Of a DNA stretch of 27,452 bases, positions 7,119 through 16,154 are shown piece after piece (the first letter of the stretch is position 1; each line of letters opens with the position of its first letter). The stretch is from NCBI GenBank assembly GCA_050947015.1, contig JBMNVT010000026.1, positions 1 through 27,452 on the forward strand, written 5' to 3'. The position numbers and the translations under genes are program-made. The DNA comes from CAKXIK01 sp050947015. GTDB lineage: Bacteria; Bacillota; Clostridia; Oscillospirales; Acutalibacteraceae. The notes under the pieces were generated by a model. The model saw only the letters and a program-made list of their open reading frames with translations. It did not search any database and was not told the DNA's origin.

Positions 7119-9317
7119 TCAGTCGTTGCGGTCATTGCGGCGGAATCCTCCTCCGCGGCGGTCGGAACGCGGTCCGCTCGGACGGCGCGGCGTGTCGGAA
7201 ATCGTGTTTTCCGGAACAAGACCTTCCACTTCGATCAGCGCGTCGCGCCGGGAAAGGTTCAGGCGGCCCTTGTCGTCGATCTCCAGCACCTTGACCAATA
7301 CCTCGTCGCCGACATTGACCACATCGGTCACCTTCTCAGTGCGTTTCACATCGAGACGGGAAATGTGAACCAAGCCCTCCTTGCCGGGAGCGATCTCGAC
7401 AAACGCGCCGAAATCCATGATGCGCGTAACCTTACCCTTGAAGATTGCGCCGGGCTCAGGATCATTGACGATCGTTTCAATAATGGTAATTGCGCGGCGG
7501 CAATCGTCCAGATTGATAGCCGAAACAAACACGGAGCCTGTTTCTTCAATATCAATCTTGACGTTGCATTCGGCGCAGATCTTCTGGATCACCTTTCCGC
7601 CTGTACCGATTACCTCACGGATCTTGTCCACCGGAATCGTGGTGGAAAGCATCTTCGGCGCATAAGCCGAAAGCTCGGCGCGAGGCGCGGGGATTGCCTT
7701 GAGCATAATTTCGTCCAGAATATAAATACGCGCCTTGTGGGTTTTTGCAAGCGCTTCCTTCACCATGTCGGGCGTAAGGCCGTCGATCTTCAGATCCATC
7801 TGAATCGCGGTAATGCCGGTATGCGTGCCGGCAACCTTGAAGTCCATATCGCCAAAGAAATCCTCCAGGCCCTGAATGTCCACCATGGTCATCCAGCGTT
7901 CGCCTTCGGTAATCAGACCGCAGGAGATACCGGCAACCGGCTCTTTAATCGGCACACCAGCGTCCATCAACGCCAGCGTGGAACCGCAGACGGAACCCTG
8001 AGAGGTCGAACCGTTGGAAGAAACAACCTCTGAAACAAGGCGGATGGCATAGGGGAATTCCTCCACCGGCGGAATCACCGGCAGCAACGCACGCTCCGCC
8101 AGCGCACCGTGGCCAATCTCGCGGCGGCCGGGGCTGCGGATTCCGCGGGCCTCGCCCACAGAATACGGCGGAAAGTTGTAATGATGCATATAGCGCTTGA
8201 ATTCCTCGCCATCGATGCCGTCAAGCAGCTGCTGATCGGCAACCGGGCCAAGGGTAGCAACCGTGAGAACCTGCGTCTGGCCGCGCGTGAAAAGCCCGGA
8301 ACCATGGGCACGTGGCAGCAGGCCGACCTCGGCAGCCAACGGGCGAATCTCGTCCATTCTGCGGCCGTCCACACGCTTCTGATCGTCGAGCAGCCAACGG
8401 CGCACAACGAACTTCTGCGTTTTGTAAAGGCACTCGTCAATCTGAGCGGCCTGATCGGGATAAATCGGGTCAAAGTGCTCGTGAACCGCATCATAAATCG
8501 GCTTCAGGCGGGCATCGCGGATCTTTTTGTCGTCGGTGTCAAGCGCAACGCGAATGTCGTCGATGGCAAAGGCCTTGACGGCGTCCATCATTTCATCCGA
8601 CGGATGCGCCGCCGGGTAGGTGAACTTTGCTTTGCCAATCTCTGCCTTGATGCCCTCAATAAAGGAAACGATCTTCTGGTTGGCTTCGTGACCGGCCATA
8701 ATGCCGTTGAACATCACTTCGTCGGAAACGCCCTTTGCACCGGCCTCAATCATCGCAATTCGGGTAGAGGTAGAAGCGACGGTAACGGCCATTTCGCTTC
8801 TTTCACGCTGCTCGGCATTCGGGTTAATGACGTACTCGCCGTCAACATAGCCAACCGAAACGCCGCTGATTGGCCCGTTCCACGGAATATCCGAAATTGA
8901 AAGAGCAATGGAGGTGCCGATCATAGCGGTGATCTCCGGCGAACAGTCCTGATCGACCGACATCACCGTGCAGACGACAGAAACATCGTTACGCATATCC
9001 TTGGGGAACAGCGGACGGATGGGGCGGTCAATCACGCGGGAGGCGAGAATCGCCTTGTCGGCCGGGCGGCCCTCCCGGCGCTGAAAGGAGCCGGGGATTT
9101 TGCCGACGGAATAAAGTTTTTCCTCAAAATCAACGGAAAGCGGGAAAAAGTCCACACCTTCGCGTGGTTTTTCACTGGCAGTCACGGCGACGTTCACGAC
9201 GGTATCACCGTAACGAACAAACGCCGCTCCGTTGGCCAGCTGTGCAATCTTGCCGGTTTCCACCACAAGCGGACGACCGGCAAGCTCGGTTTCAAAAACC
9301 CGATAGTTTTCAAACAT
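7119..9317 (-). CDS. pnp: Polyribonucleotide nucleotidyltransferase
   Basis: PNPase degrades RNA 3' to 5' by phosphorolysis as a homotrimer and is part of the RNA degradation machinery. The 732-residue chain has the first RNase PH domain, a helical linker, the second RNase PH domain with the catalytic-region motif MDFKVAGTHTGITAIQMDLK, a KH domain (IREVIGTGGKVIQ) and an S1 domain (GAIFKGKVTRIMDFGAFVEI). It ends with an Arg/Gly-rich tail (residues about 710-732). The ATG at 9317 follows GGAGG by 7 bases; the open frame continues upstream into the leader but without a ribosome binding site. It lies downstream of rpsO, the near-universal order. A structured leader (9361-9411) precedes it. Confidence 0.97.
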   Translation of the reverse strand: MFENYRVFETELAGRPLVVETGKIAQLANGAAFVRYGDTVVNVAVTASEKPREGVDFFPLSVDFEEKLYSVGKIPGSFQRREGRPADKAILASRVIDRPIRPLFPKDMRNDVSVVCTVMSVDQDCSPEITAMIGTSIALSISDIPWNGPISGVSVGYVDGEYVINPNAEQRERSEMAVTVASTSTRIAMIEAGAKGVSDEVMFNGIMAGHEANQKIVSFIEGIKAEIGKAKFTYPAAHPSDEMMDAVKAFAIDDIRVALDTDDKKIRDARLKPIYDAVHEHFDPIYPDQAAQIDECLYKTQKFVVRRWLLDDQKRVDGRRMDEIRPLAAEVGLLPRAHGSGLFTRGQTQVLTVATLGPVADQQLLDGIDGEEFKRYMHHYNFPPYSVGEARGIRSPGRREIGHGALAERALLPVIPPVEEFPYAIRLVSEVVSSNGSTSQGSVCGSTLALMDAGVPIKEPVAGISCGLITEGERWMTMVDIQGLEDFFGDMDFKVAGTHTGITAIQMDLKIDGLTPDMVKEALAKTHKARIYILDEIMLKAIPAPRAELSAYAPKMLSTTIPVDKIREVIGTGGKVIQKICAECNVKIDIEETGSVFVSAINLDDCRRAITIIETIVNDPEPGAIFKGKVTRIMDFGAFVEIAPGKEGLVHISRLDVKRTEKVTDVVNVGDEVLVKVLEIDDKGRLNLSRRDALIEVEGLVPENTISDTPRRPSGPRSDRRGGGFRRNDRND

Positions 9318-9360
9318 TTTGGAACCTCCGTTATTTTTTATTTCCCGGGAGGCCACGGGA

Positions 9361-9411
9361 TTAGCAATAAAACCAACGCCCGACCACGCCGGGTGCTCGT
9401 TTCACTGCTAA
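9361..9411 (-). promoter_or_regulatory. Structured leader of pnp
   Basis: Between the rpsO terminator and pnp, TGCTAA (9406-9411) and TTAGCA (9361-9366) form outer arms. They enclose a GC-rich inner hairpin made from 9378-9382 and 9390-9394. In the minus-strand transcript this is a branched stem about 45 bases before the pnp start. In E. coli the pnp leader stem is the site of RNase III processing and autoregulation; a similar role here is inference. Confidence 0.4.
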
Positions 9412-9453
9412 GCCACTCGCCTGCCGGAATGGGGGAGAATCTGCGGAAAGCGC

Positions 9454-9493
9454 AAAAAAAGCCTAAAAGGCAGGCAACTTGCGTCACCTGCCC
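9454..9493 (-). terminator. Terminator after rpsO
   Basis: GGCAGG and CCTGCC arms (9487-9492 and 9469-9474) form a hairpin directly behind rpsO, followed on the minus strand by TTTTAGGC and seven T residues (9454-9460). An alternative small GCCT/AGGC stem lies closer to the T run. It probably permits partial read-through into pnp, for which no separate promoter was found. Confidence 0.65.
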
Positions 9494-9507
9494 TTAAGGA
9501 AACAAGA

Positions 9508-9771
9508 TTATTTGCGGATGCCAAGTCTGGCAATCAGCGAACGGTAACGCTCAACATCAATCTTCATCAGGTAGTTGAGCAGATTGCGGCGCTGACCAAT
9601 CATTTTAAACAGGCCGTGACGGGAATGATGATCCTTCTTGTGAACCTTCAGGTGGTCGGTCAGATCGTTGATGCGCTTGGTCAGAATGGCGATCTGAACC
9701 TCCGGAGAACCGGTGTCGCCCTCGTGTGTGGCATACTCTTTGATAATCGCTGTTTTTTCTTCTGGCAGCAT
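9508..9771 (-). CDS. rpsO: 30S ribosomal protein S15
   Basis: S15 binds the central domain of 16S rRNA early in 30S assembly. The product has 87 residues against 88-89 usually. Conserved elements are TGSPEVQIAILTKRINDLT and the rRNA-binding HKKDHHSRHGL, then the RRNLLNYL and RYRSLIARLGIRK helices. The ATG follows AAGAGGTG on the minus strand. It has its own strong promoter at 9932-9960 and a leader of about 150 bases with three hairpins, the expected arrangement for S15 autoregulation. Confidence 0.97.
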   Translation of the reverse strand: MLPEEKTAIIKEYATHEGDTGSPEVQIAILTKRINDLTDHLKVHKKDHHSRHGLFKMIGQRRNLLNYLMKIDVERYRSLIARLGIRK

Positions 9772-9925
9772 TGGGTTTGCACCTCTTTCAAAATATTCCT
9801 CAGTTCCAGTAACAGGCGGGTGTAACTCCCCGGAAACGGGGCTTGACCCTGAAACCGAAACAGGGGTTTGTCAGGCCGATGTCTGTTCCTGCGGCTTTCC
9901 ACCGCAGATTTCAATACAGCTCGAC
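9772..9925 (-). promoter_or_regulatory. rpsO leader RNA, candidate S15 autoregulatory element
   Basis: The untranslated leader folds into at least three local hairpins on the minus strand: arms 9889-9894/9902-9907, 9847-9851/9861-9865 and 9828-9832/9837-9841. The ribosome binding site and start follow. Several unrelated S15-binding leader structures are known across bacteria. The presence of a long structured leader before rpsO supports regulation by S15, but which structural class this belongs to cannot be told by eye. Confidence 0.5.
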
Positions 9926-9931
9926 TGGATA

Positions 9932-9960
9932 AGTATATCATACAAAATCCGCGTTGTAAA
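9932..9960 (-). promoter_or_regulatory. rpsO promoter
   Basis: On the minus strand TTTACA (9955-9960) is followed after 17 bases by TATACT (9932-9937), with a TG one base before the -10. This is a near-consensus extended -10 promoter. Its -35 lies about 28 bases after the ribF stop codon. Confidence 0.85.
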
Positions 9961-9987
9961 GCGGTATTTTCTTTGTTTTACCCGTTT

Positions 9988-10935
9988 TCAAAGCCTCAGC
10001 GCGCTTTCAGGGGCGTTTTGTGCGTCGTATCTGCGCAAGACCTCCGCCGAACGGGCCGCGTCGGAAAGAATCTGTTTTTTCAGCAGCTCCAGCGAATCAA
10101 ATTTCTGTTCCGGACGCAAAAACTTCAGCAGAGAGACGGGAATTCTTTTTCCGTAAAGATTTCCCGAAAACCCTGCAATATAGGTTTCGGCCAGCGGCGC
10201 TTCGGAGCCAACCGTGGGCTTTACGCCTACATTGGTAACGGCGTGCAGCCGCCTTCCGTCCACCTGCACGCAGGAGGCGTAGACGCCGAATTTCGGCAAA
10301 ACAAAACCGGCGGGGAACGGCTGGTTAATCGTCGGTGTGCCCAGCACACGCCCCAGCTGACGGCCGTGAACCACCGGAAAATCGATGATAAACGGGCGGC
10401 CGAGCATAGCGGCAGCCTCTTCTGCACGGCCTTCCATCACTGCAGCGCGAATGCGCGACGAGCTGACGGGACAGCCCTGCCGCTGCACCGGCGGCAGCAC
10501 GACAACCTCTGCACCGCATTCCTTCCCCAGCTTCTGCAGCAGCGCCGCGTCGCCTTTTCCGCCAAAACCGAATCGGTAATTATATCCGCAGCAGATTCTT
10601 TTTGCGCGCAGCTGCGTGCAAAGCACGCCGCGAACGAAATCCTGCAGCAAGGTATTTCGCACCGTATTGAAATCAACGCGCCACAGCAGCGAGAATCCCA
10701 TTTGCTCCAGCAGCTGTTCCCGCAGCCGGGAGCTCATCAGTTCCGGCACCGGCTTGACCGAGGCCATCGCGTTCTCCCGCGAACCGAAGGTAAACACTGC
10801 GGGCAAAAGGCCGCTGCCTCCGCTTTCAAGCGCCTCGCAAAGCACCGACCGGTGACCGATGTGCAGCCCATCGAAGCATCCCAGCGCAATGGACGTCGGC
10901 GCTGGCGCCTCGCAAAGCGAAGAAAATATCTGCAT
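9988..10935 (-). CDS. ribF: Bifunctional riboflavin kinase / FAD synthetase
   Basis: RibF phosphorylates riboflavin to FMN and adenylylates FMN to FAD. The 315-residue protein has the N-terminal nucleotidyltransferase motif GCFDGLHIGH (residues 19-28) and the SSSRIR element near the domain junction. The C-terminal flavokinase domain has GTPTIN and TNVGVKPTV. The ATG follows GGGAGAA on the minus strand by about 6 bases. It is the last gene of the rimP-nusA-infB-truB series before the rpsO promoter; the truB-ribF pairing is common in Firmicutes. Confidence 0.95.
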   Translation of the reverse strand: MQIFSSLCEAPAPTSIALGCFDGLHIGHRSVLCEALESGGSGLLPAVFTFGSRENAMASVKPVPELMSSRLREQLLEQMGFSLLWRVDFNTVRNTLLQDFVRGVLCTQLRAKRICCGYNYRFGFGGKGDAALLQKLGKECGAEVVVLPPVQRQGCPVSSSRIRAAVMEGRAEEAAAMLGRPFIIDFPVVHGRQLGRVLGTPTINQPFPAGFVLPKFGVYASCVQVDGRRLHAVTNVGVKPTVGSEAPLAETYIAGFSGNLYGKRIPVSLLKFLRPEQKFDSLELLKKQILSDAARSAEVLRRYDAQNAPESALRL

Positions 10936-10995
10936 ATCGGTTCTCCCTTCCTCCCGTCATCTTTTTTTGCGCCGCAGATTCCTTTGCCGCAGCGC

Positions 10996-11910
10996 TTACA
11001 GTTCGGAATTCGCAATAAAAATTTTTTTCACGCTTACGCAGGCCCGCTCGGCTTGAAACACGCCAAGGCCGAGGAACGTCCCCTGCGGCGAAACGACGCG
11101 CAGCAGCTGTCCGTCGTCCGTTTTTACCGCCAACGGAACACGGTCGGCGGCAAGTTCTCCTCCGTTTGCAAAACGCCTGGCCTGTGCCTCCGTGACCCGC
11201 AGCGCCGGATAAACGGCAAACAGAGCCTCCACCGGGCGCAGCAACGCTTCAATCTCTCCCGCGTCCATTTCGCGCAGCGCCTGCAGCGGGGTCGCTTCTT
11301 TTTCCAAAAACCCGCACGCCGCTGTTCGGCGCAGCAAAGTCATAACGGCGCCGCAGCCGAGCGCTTCGCCCAAATCAGCAATCAGGGTGCGGATGTAAGT
11401 GCCTTTTGAGCAGCGGACAAACAGCGTGCCTGTGCCGGATTCCGGGCAGAAAGATTCCACCGTCAGCGTCTCGATCGTGATGGGGCGGGCCTCCCGCTCC
11501 ACGGTAATGCCTTTGCGTGCCAGATCATACAGGCGGACGCCGTCCTTCTTCACCGCGGAATACATCGGCGGAACCTGCAGAATTTTGCCGCGCAGCGGAG
11601 TACACGCCTGTTCTAGCGCATCCGGTGAAACGCAAAACGGCCGCCGCAAGAGCACGGCGCCCGTAATATCCTGCGTGTCCGTCACTATTCCCAGCGCAAA
11701 CGAAGCACGGTATGCCTTGCCGCTTTCCGGCAGAAGATCAGCCGCCCGTGTGGCCGATTCCACCAGCACCGGCAAAACGCCGGTTGCCATCGGGTCGAGC
11801 GTTCCGGTGTGGCCGAGTTTTTTTGTGTTCATCGGTCTGCGCAGAGAAGCCAACACATCAAACGAAGTAAAACCCTGCGGTTTGTCAACAATCAGCACAC
11901 CGCTTTTCAA
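10996..11910 (-). CDS. truB: tRNA pseudouridine(55) synthase
   Basis: TruB makes pseudouridine 55 in the T-loop of tRNAs. The 304-residue protein starts with GVLIVDKPQGFTSFDVL and has the catalytic motif GHTGTLDPMATGVL with Asp39. KAYRASFALGIVTDTQD and CSKGTYIRTLIADLG are further family motifs. The C-terminal PUA-like part is recognisable but short. The start is a TTG at 11910, which fits the family N-terminus and follows AAAGGG by 9 bases. It lies 40 bases downstream of nrnA. Confidence 0.95.
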   Translation of the reverse strand: MKSGVLIVDKPQGFTSFDVLASLRRPMNTKKLGHTGTLDPMATGVLPVLVESATRAADLLPESGKAYRASFALGIVTDTQDITGAVLLRRPFCVSPDALEQACTPLRGKILQVPPMYSAVKKDGVRLYDLARKGITVEREARPITIETLTVESFCPESGTGTLFVRCSKGTYIRTLIADLGEALGCGAVMTLLRRTAACGFLEKEATPLQALREMDAGEIEALLRPVEALFAVYPALRVTEAQARRFANGGELAADRVPLAVKTDDGQLLRVVSPQGTFLGLGVFQAERACVSVKKIFIANSEL

Positions 11911-11950
11911 GCAGACCAGCCCTTTCCCTGTGCGAAAATGATTTTGCGCT

Positions 11951-12910
11951 TCAAACGGCCTGTCCGGTCAAGAACTGCTCAACCACTGCAAGCAGCTGTT
12001 GCTTTACCTCGCTCAGCTCCCCCTGCAGCATACAGCCGGAGGCCTGCGGATGACCGCCGCCTCCCAACCTTGCGCACAGGTGTGACGCGTTGACATGTAC
12101 CCCGGTGCGCACCGAAATTTTATAAACGCCGGGCGCTTTTTCCCGCAGCGTCAGCCCGACACGCACGCCTTCCACATTGCGCGGCAGCGGCGCCAGACCC
12201 TCCAGATCGCCCTCCGTCGCACCGGACTGTGCAATCATTTCCATGGAAATAACGATCATGGCGCATTTTCCGTCAAAGGCGTATTCCATCCGGTCGAGCG
12301 CCATGCGTTCCAGCTCCATGCGGGACCGCGTTTTGATCTCGAACATCTGGCGGTTGATCTCCGCCGCCTCCACCCCGGCCTCCATCAGCTCGGCGGCAAT
12401 GCGCATCGTCTGCGGCGTCGTGTTGGAATAGCGGAAGCAGCCCGTGTCGGTCGAGATGCCGGTGAACAGGCACTGGGCAATCTCTTTGCAGACCGGGATC
12501 TTCAGCAGCCGGAGCAGTTCGAAGATGATCTCACAGGTAGCCGCCGCAGCGGGATTAACATAACACTGCCCGGCGTATTGTGTGTTGGAACCGTGGTGGT
12601 CAATGCACAGGTCAATCCGCGGACACCGGGCATCCAGCCTTTTCCCAAGCAGCTTGCGGTCGGCAATGTCCACCGCAACAATGTATTCCGGCTCAAAATC
12701 CGGAGCCGGGACCGCCGAAAGCATATAATCGTATTTTTCAGGAATGGGGTCGGAGCAGACAAAGCGAGCCTGTTTTCCCAGCTTCGCAAGCCCGAGGCAA
12801 AGCGCTCCCGCCGAACCCAGCGTGTCTCCGTCGGGCGACTGATGGCTTAAAATCAAAATCCGGTCGTGCGCTGCAAGCTGTGCGGCCGCCTCATTTAACG
12901 TGATGTTCAT
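11951..12910 (-). CDS. nrnA: DHH/DHHA1 phosphoesterase, NrnA-like
   Basis: NrnA homologue, 319 residues. Family members degrade short oligoribonucleotides and dephosphorylate pAp in organisms that lack Orn. The DHH motifs are visible: HQSPDGDTLGSAGAL (residues 23-37), VAVDIADRK (from about 79) and DHHGSN (104-109). The DHHA1 motif GGGHPQASGC is near the C-terminus. Its ATG overlaps the rbfA stop codon by four bases, indicating translational coupling. The rbfA-nrnA-truB order is common in Firmicutes. Confidence 0.94.
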   Translation of the reverse strand: MNITLNEAAAQLAAHDRILILSHQSPDGDTLGSAGALCLGLAKLGKQARFVCSDPIPEKYDYMLSAVPAPDFEPEYIVAVDIADRKLLGKRLDARCPRIDLCIDHHGSNTQYAGQCYVNPAAAATCEIIFELLRLLKIPVCKEIAQCLFTGISTDTGCFRYSNTTPQTMRIAAELMEAGVEAAEINRQMFEIKTRSRMELERMALDRMEYAFDGKCAMIVISMEMIAQSGATEGDLEGLAPLPRNVEGVRVGLTLREKAPGVYKISVRTGVHVNASHLCARLGGGGHPQASGCMLQGELSEVKQQLLAVVEQFLTGQAV

Positions 12911-13302
12911 GAATGGCTCCCGTCTCCTTTGTCCGTATCGCCGTCCGCCGCAGTTGCTTCACTTTTCAGTTCCAGCAACCTGCGCGAAATTTCAGCGCTG
13001 TATTCAATGGAATCGGTCGCCGTAAAAAGCAGCTTCGGAACATGGCGCAGGGAAAGCCGGCGCCCAAGCTCGGTACGCATGTATCCGGCAGCGGAATCCA
13101 GCCCGCGCACCGCCTCTTTGGCGCGTTCCAGCCCCTCCATTGCACTGATATAGACCTTACAGTAAGAAAAATCGTTCGTAACCTCCACGCGCACAATACT
13201 CAGGAACACTCCCTGCACGCGCGGGTCCTTCAGGGTTCGCAAAATATCGGTCAGCTCGCGGCGGATGTCCTCCGTGCTGCGCTGCAGTTTGTGACTGGCC
13301 AA
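12907..13302 (-). CDS. rbfA: Ribosome-binding factor A
   Basis: RbfA is a small KH-type factor for maturation of the 5' end of 16S rRNA in the 30S subunit. The 131-residue product has the expected LTDILRTLKDPRVQGVFLSIVRVEVTND-like first half, and the RLSLRHVPKLLFTATDSIEYSAEI signature near residues 82-105. The start is TTG at 13302, with GGAGG about 8 bases upstream. It lies 28 bases behind infB and overlaps nrnA by four bases. Confidence 0.95.
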   Translation of the reverse strand: MASHKLQRSTEDIRRELTDILRTLKDPRVQGVFLSIVRVEVTNDFSYCKVYISAMEGLERAKEAVRGLDSAAGYMRTELGRRLSLRHVPKLLFTATDSIEYSAEISRRLLELKSEATAADGDTDKGDGSHS

Positions 13303-13330
13303 GGGCCTTTCCTCCTTCCGGCGGGGAAAC

Positions 13331-15817
13331 TTAATCCTCGCGGTACTCTTCCATCAGATAACCTTCAAAAATGTCGCCTTCCTTGATGTCGTTAAAGCGT
13401 TCCAGCCCAATTCCGCACTCGTATCCCTGCGCGACTTCTTTGACGTCGTCCTTAAAGCGGCGCAGCGAGGCGATTTTATCCTCGGCAACAACAATTCCGT
13501 CGCGCACAATGCGAATCTGCGCGGCGCGGGTAATTTTGCCTTCGAGAATATAGCAGCCGGCAACGGTGCCGACGTTGGAAACCTTGTAAACCTGACGGCA
13601 TTCTGCGCGGCCAAGCGAAACCTCGCGGAATTTGGGCGCCAGCATACCCTTCATGGCCGACTGAATCTCCTCAATGCAGTCGTAAATGATACGGTAAAGA
13701 CGCAGATCTACGCCGTCGCGCTTGGCGTTTTCCGCCGCGACGGGATCCGGGCGCACATTGAAGCCGACGATGATCGCGTTGGACGCAGCGGCAAGCATCA
13801 CGTCGGACTCGCTGACGGCGCCGACCGCACCGTGGATGACATTGACGCGCACTTCATCTCCGGAAAGCTTTTCCAGTGATTGACGGACGGCTTCCACAGA
13901 GCCCTGCACGTCGGCCTTGACAATAATTTTCAGTTCCTTGATCTCGCCCTGCTGCATCTGATCGAACAGATTGTCGAGCGTGACCTTAGTCTGCGCGTTG
14001 AACATTTCTTCCTTGCGCTCGTTCTTGCGCTGTTCCACCAGCTCGCGCGCAAGGCGTTCGTCGGAAACAACGTTGAACACATCGCCGCCGGTCGGCACAT
14101 CGTCCAGACCGATAATCTCAACCGGAACGGACGGGCCGGCGCTTTCCACTTTGCTGCCGCGGTGATCCGTCATGGCACGGACGCGGCCGACGCTGGTTCC
14201 CGCAACGATGATATCGCCGGTGCGCAGCGTTCCGTTCTGCACAAGAACCGTTGCGATCGGGCCTTTGCCGCGGTCGAGCCGCGCTTCGATCACGGTGCCT
14301 TTCGCCGCACGGTCGGGGTTGGCCTTCAGTTCTTTCATATCCGCAACCAGTGCGATCATTTCAAGCAAATCGTTGACGCCTTCCTTTGTGACCGCAGACA
14401 CCGGGATGCAGGGAACGTCGCCGCCCCATTCTTCGGGCACCAGTTCATATTCCGTCAGCTGCTGCTTGACCTGATCCGGATTTGCGGAGGGTTTATCCAT
14501 TTTATTGATCGCCACGATGATGGAAACGCCGGCCGCTTTGGCGTGGTTGATGGCCTCGACGGTCTGCGGCATAATGCCGTCGTCCGCAGCAACTACCAGC
14601 ACGGCAATATCGGTCACCTGCGCACCGCGGGCACGCATGGTGGTAAACGCAGCGTGACCGGGCGTGTCGAGGAAGGTGATGTCGCGGTCATTGATCCGCA
14701 CGCGGTAAGCGCCGATATGCTGCGTAATGCCGCCGGCTTCGGAGGCAGTCACATTGGCGTGCCGGATTGCGTCAAGCAGAGAAGTTTTTCCGTGGTCAAC
14801 GTGGCCCATGACGACCACGACCGGCGCGCGCGGCACCAGATTGGCGTCGTCGTCCTCACTGTCGTCGATAATGCGGTCTTCGATGGTCACGACCACTTCT
14901 TTTTCAGCGCGCGCATTGAATTCCATGGCAACCAGCGCAGCCGTGTCAAAATCGATGGTATCGTTGACCGCAGCGAAAACACCGGCCGCCATCAGCTTTT
15001 TGATAACCTCGGCAGAAGTCGCCTTCAGGCGTAGCGCCAGTTCGCCGACCGTCAGCTCTTCGGGCAGTGTGATGTTCATCGGCTTTTTCTGGCGTTCCAG
15101 CTGAATGCGGCGCATCCGCTCCGCTTCGGTTTCGCGGCGGGCGTTGCGGGGCTTGCCGCGCTCCTGGCGGGAGCGCTGGTTGAGCTTCTGCTTATTGACA
15201 GTATTGTCCGTCTTGACTTTTTCATTCGCCAGACGGTCATACTTTTCATTATACTTATCAATGTTGACATTGGTGGTGCGGGTGTCCACAATTCGAACGG
15301 CCGGCTTTTTCACCGTATTGTCGCCGCTCGCCTGCGGGCGGTTCTGCCCCTGCTGGGGTTTCTGCTGAGGCTGACGGTTATTTGCATTCTGATTCCTCGG
15401 TGCGCCGCCTGCCTTCTGGGCATTGCCCTGCCCGGCGCGCTGCGCCGCAGGCTGCCGGTTTGCATTTTTCTTTTCGGGTTTGCTTTCCGCTTTTGCGGCA
15501 GCAGGCTGCTCCGGCGCAGGAGCCGCTGCAGGAGCTGCGGGTTCCGCTGCGGGAGTTTCGGTCGTTTCGGCAGCGGGAGCTTCCTCTGTCGAGACTGTAT
15601 AAGCTTCCGCAGCGCGGCGGCGCGCAAAATAGGCATCAAAATTTTCCACCTGATTATTTTTGGTAAAGGTTTCGAAGACGACGTTGAGTTCGTCCTCCTC
15701 CAGCGCCGTCATCGGCTTTTTCGCAACGCCAAACTTTTCGGCGAGTACATTGATCACATCTTTATTGGACACATTGAGGTCCTTTGCAACCTCGTTGATG
15801 CGGTATTTAATCATCAT
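13331..15817 (-). CDS. infB: Translation initiation factor IF-2
   Basis: IF-2 is the GTPase that brings fMet-tRNA to the 30S subunit and promotes subunit joining. The 828-residue protein has an IF2 N-terminal domain (1-52), then a low-complexity Ala/Pro/Gln/Asn-rich linker to about 240. A second IF2N domain (NITLPEELTVGELALRL) follows at about 248-300. The GTPase domain has GHVDHGKT (338-345), DTPGHAAF and NKMD, and domains II-IV reach the C-terminus. I chose ATG 15817, directly after the ylxQ stop codon; ATG 15814 is equally possible. Longer frames upstream are inside ylxQ. Confidence 0.96.
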   Translation of the reverse strand: MMIKYRINEVAKDLNVSNKDVINVLAEKFGVAKKPMTALEEDELNVVFETFTKNNQVENFDAYFARRRAAEAYTVSTEEAPAAETTETPAAEPAAPAAAPAPEQPAAAKAESKPEKKNANRQPAAQRAGQGNAQKAGGAPRNQNANNRQPQQKPQQGQNRPQASGDNTVKKPAVRIVDTRTTNVNIDKYNEKYDRLANEKVKTDNTVNKQKLNQRSRQERGKPRNARRETEAERMRRIQLERQKKPMNITLPEELTVGELALRLKATSAEVIKKLMAAGVFAAVNDTIDFDTAALVAMEFNARAEKEVVVTIEDRIIDDSEDDDANLVPRAPVVVVMGHVDHGKTSLLDAIRHANVTASEAGGITQHIGAYRVRINDRDITFLDTPGHAAFTTMRARGAQVTDIAVLVVAADDGIMPQTVEAINHAKAAGVSIIVAINKMDKPSANPDQVKQQLTEYELVPEEWGGDVPCIPVSAVTKEGVNDLLEMIALVADMKELKANPDRAAKGTVIEARLDRGKGPIATVLVQNGTLRTGDIIVAGTSVGRVRAMTDHRGSKVESAGPSVPVEIIGLDDVPTGGDVFNVVSDERLARELVEQRKNERKEEMFNAQTKVTLDNLFDQMQQGEIKELKIIVKADVQGSVEAVRQSLEKLSGDEVRVNVIHGAVGAVSESDVMLAAASNAIIVGFNVRPDPVAAENAKRDGVDLRLYRIIYDCIEEIQSAMKGMLAPKFREVSLGRAECRQVYKVSNVGTVAGCYILEGKITRAAQIRIVRDGIVVAEDKIASLRRFKDDVKEVAQGYECGIGLERFNDIKEGDIFEGYLMEEYRED

Positions 15818-15818
15818 A

Positions 15819-16154
15819 TTATTGACCATCCCTTTCGCAGAATCCATTGGAGGCAAGCGTACACGCTTTTTTCTCAAATCCGGCATCCATCAGCGCCACC
15901 ACTCCGGTTGGGCCGCAGCCCATGCAGGCACCCAGCTCCTGCATCGCAACGGCAAGCTCAAAAACCTGCGCGCCGTTCTCCTCCGCAATCCTGCGGACGT
16001 TGCGCCGGGTACGTTCGGCGGCATCCGGCGTCAGGAAGAACGCGCGGGCCTTCCCGCGGGAAACAGCGGCAGTCGCTGCATCAAAGCCCTGCGCAATTTT
16101 CCCGCAGCGCCGTGCAAGGCCAAACAGCGAGAGCAGCGAATCACTCTTTTGCAC
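15819..16154 (-). CDS. ylxQ: L7Ae/L30e-family RNA-binding protein YlxQ
   Basis: A 111-residue protein of the ribosomal L7Ae/L30e/S12e/Gadd45 family, equivalent to B. subtilis YlxQ in the nusA-infB operon. Relatives bind kink-turn RNA. Family-like segments are LSLFGLARRCGKIAQGFDAATAAVSRGKA near the start and ELAVAMQELGACMGCGPTGVVAL near the end. The start is GTG at 16154, 9 bases after GGAGG and inside the end of ylxR (14-base overlap). An ATG further upstream has no ribosome binding site. The gene ends one base before infB. Confidence 0.85.
   Translation of the reverse strand: MQKSDSLLSLFGLARRCGKIAQGFDAATAAVSRGKARAFFLTPDAAERTRRNVRRIAEENGAQVFELAVAMQELGACMGCGPTGVVALMDAGFEKKACTLASNGFCERDGQ

Noticed and set aside
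9868..11409. 513-codon plus-strand frame
   Set aside because: It is the antisense shadow of ribF and truB, whose protein motifs are unmistakable on the minus strand.
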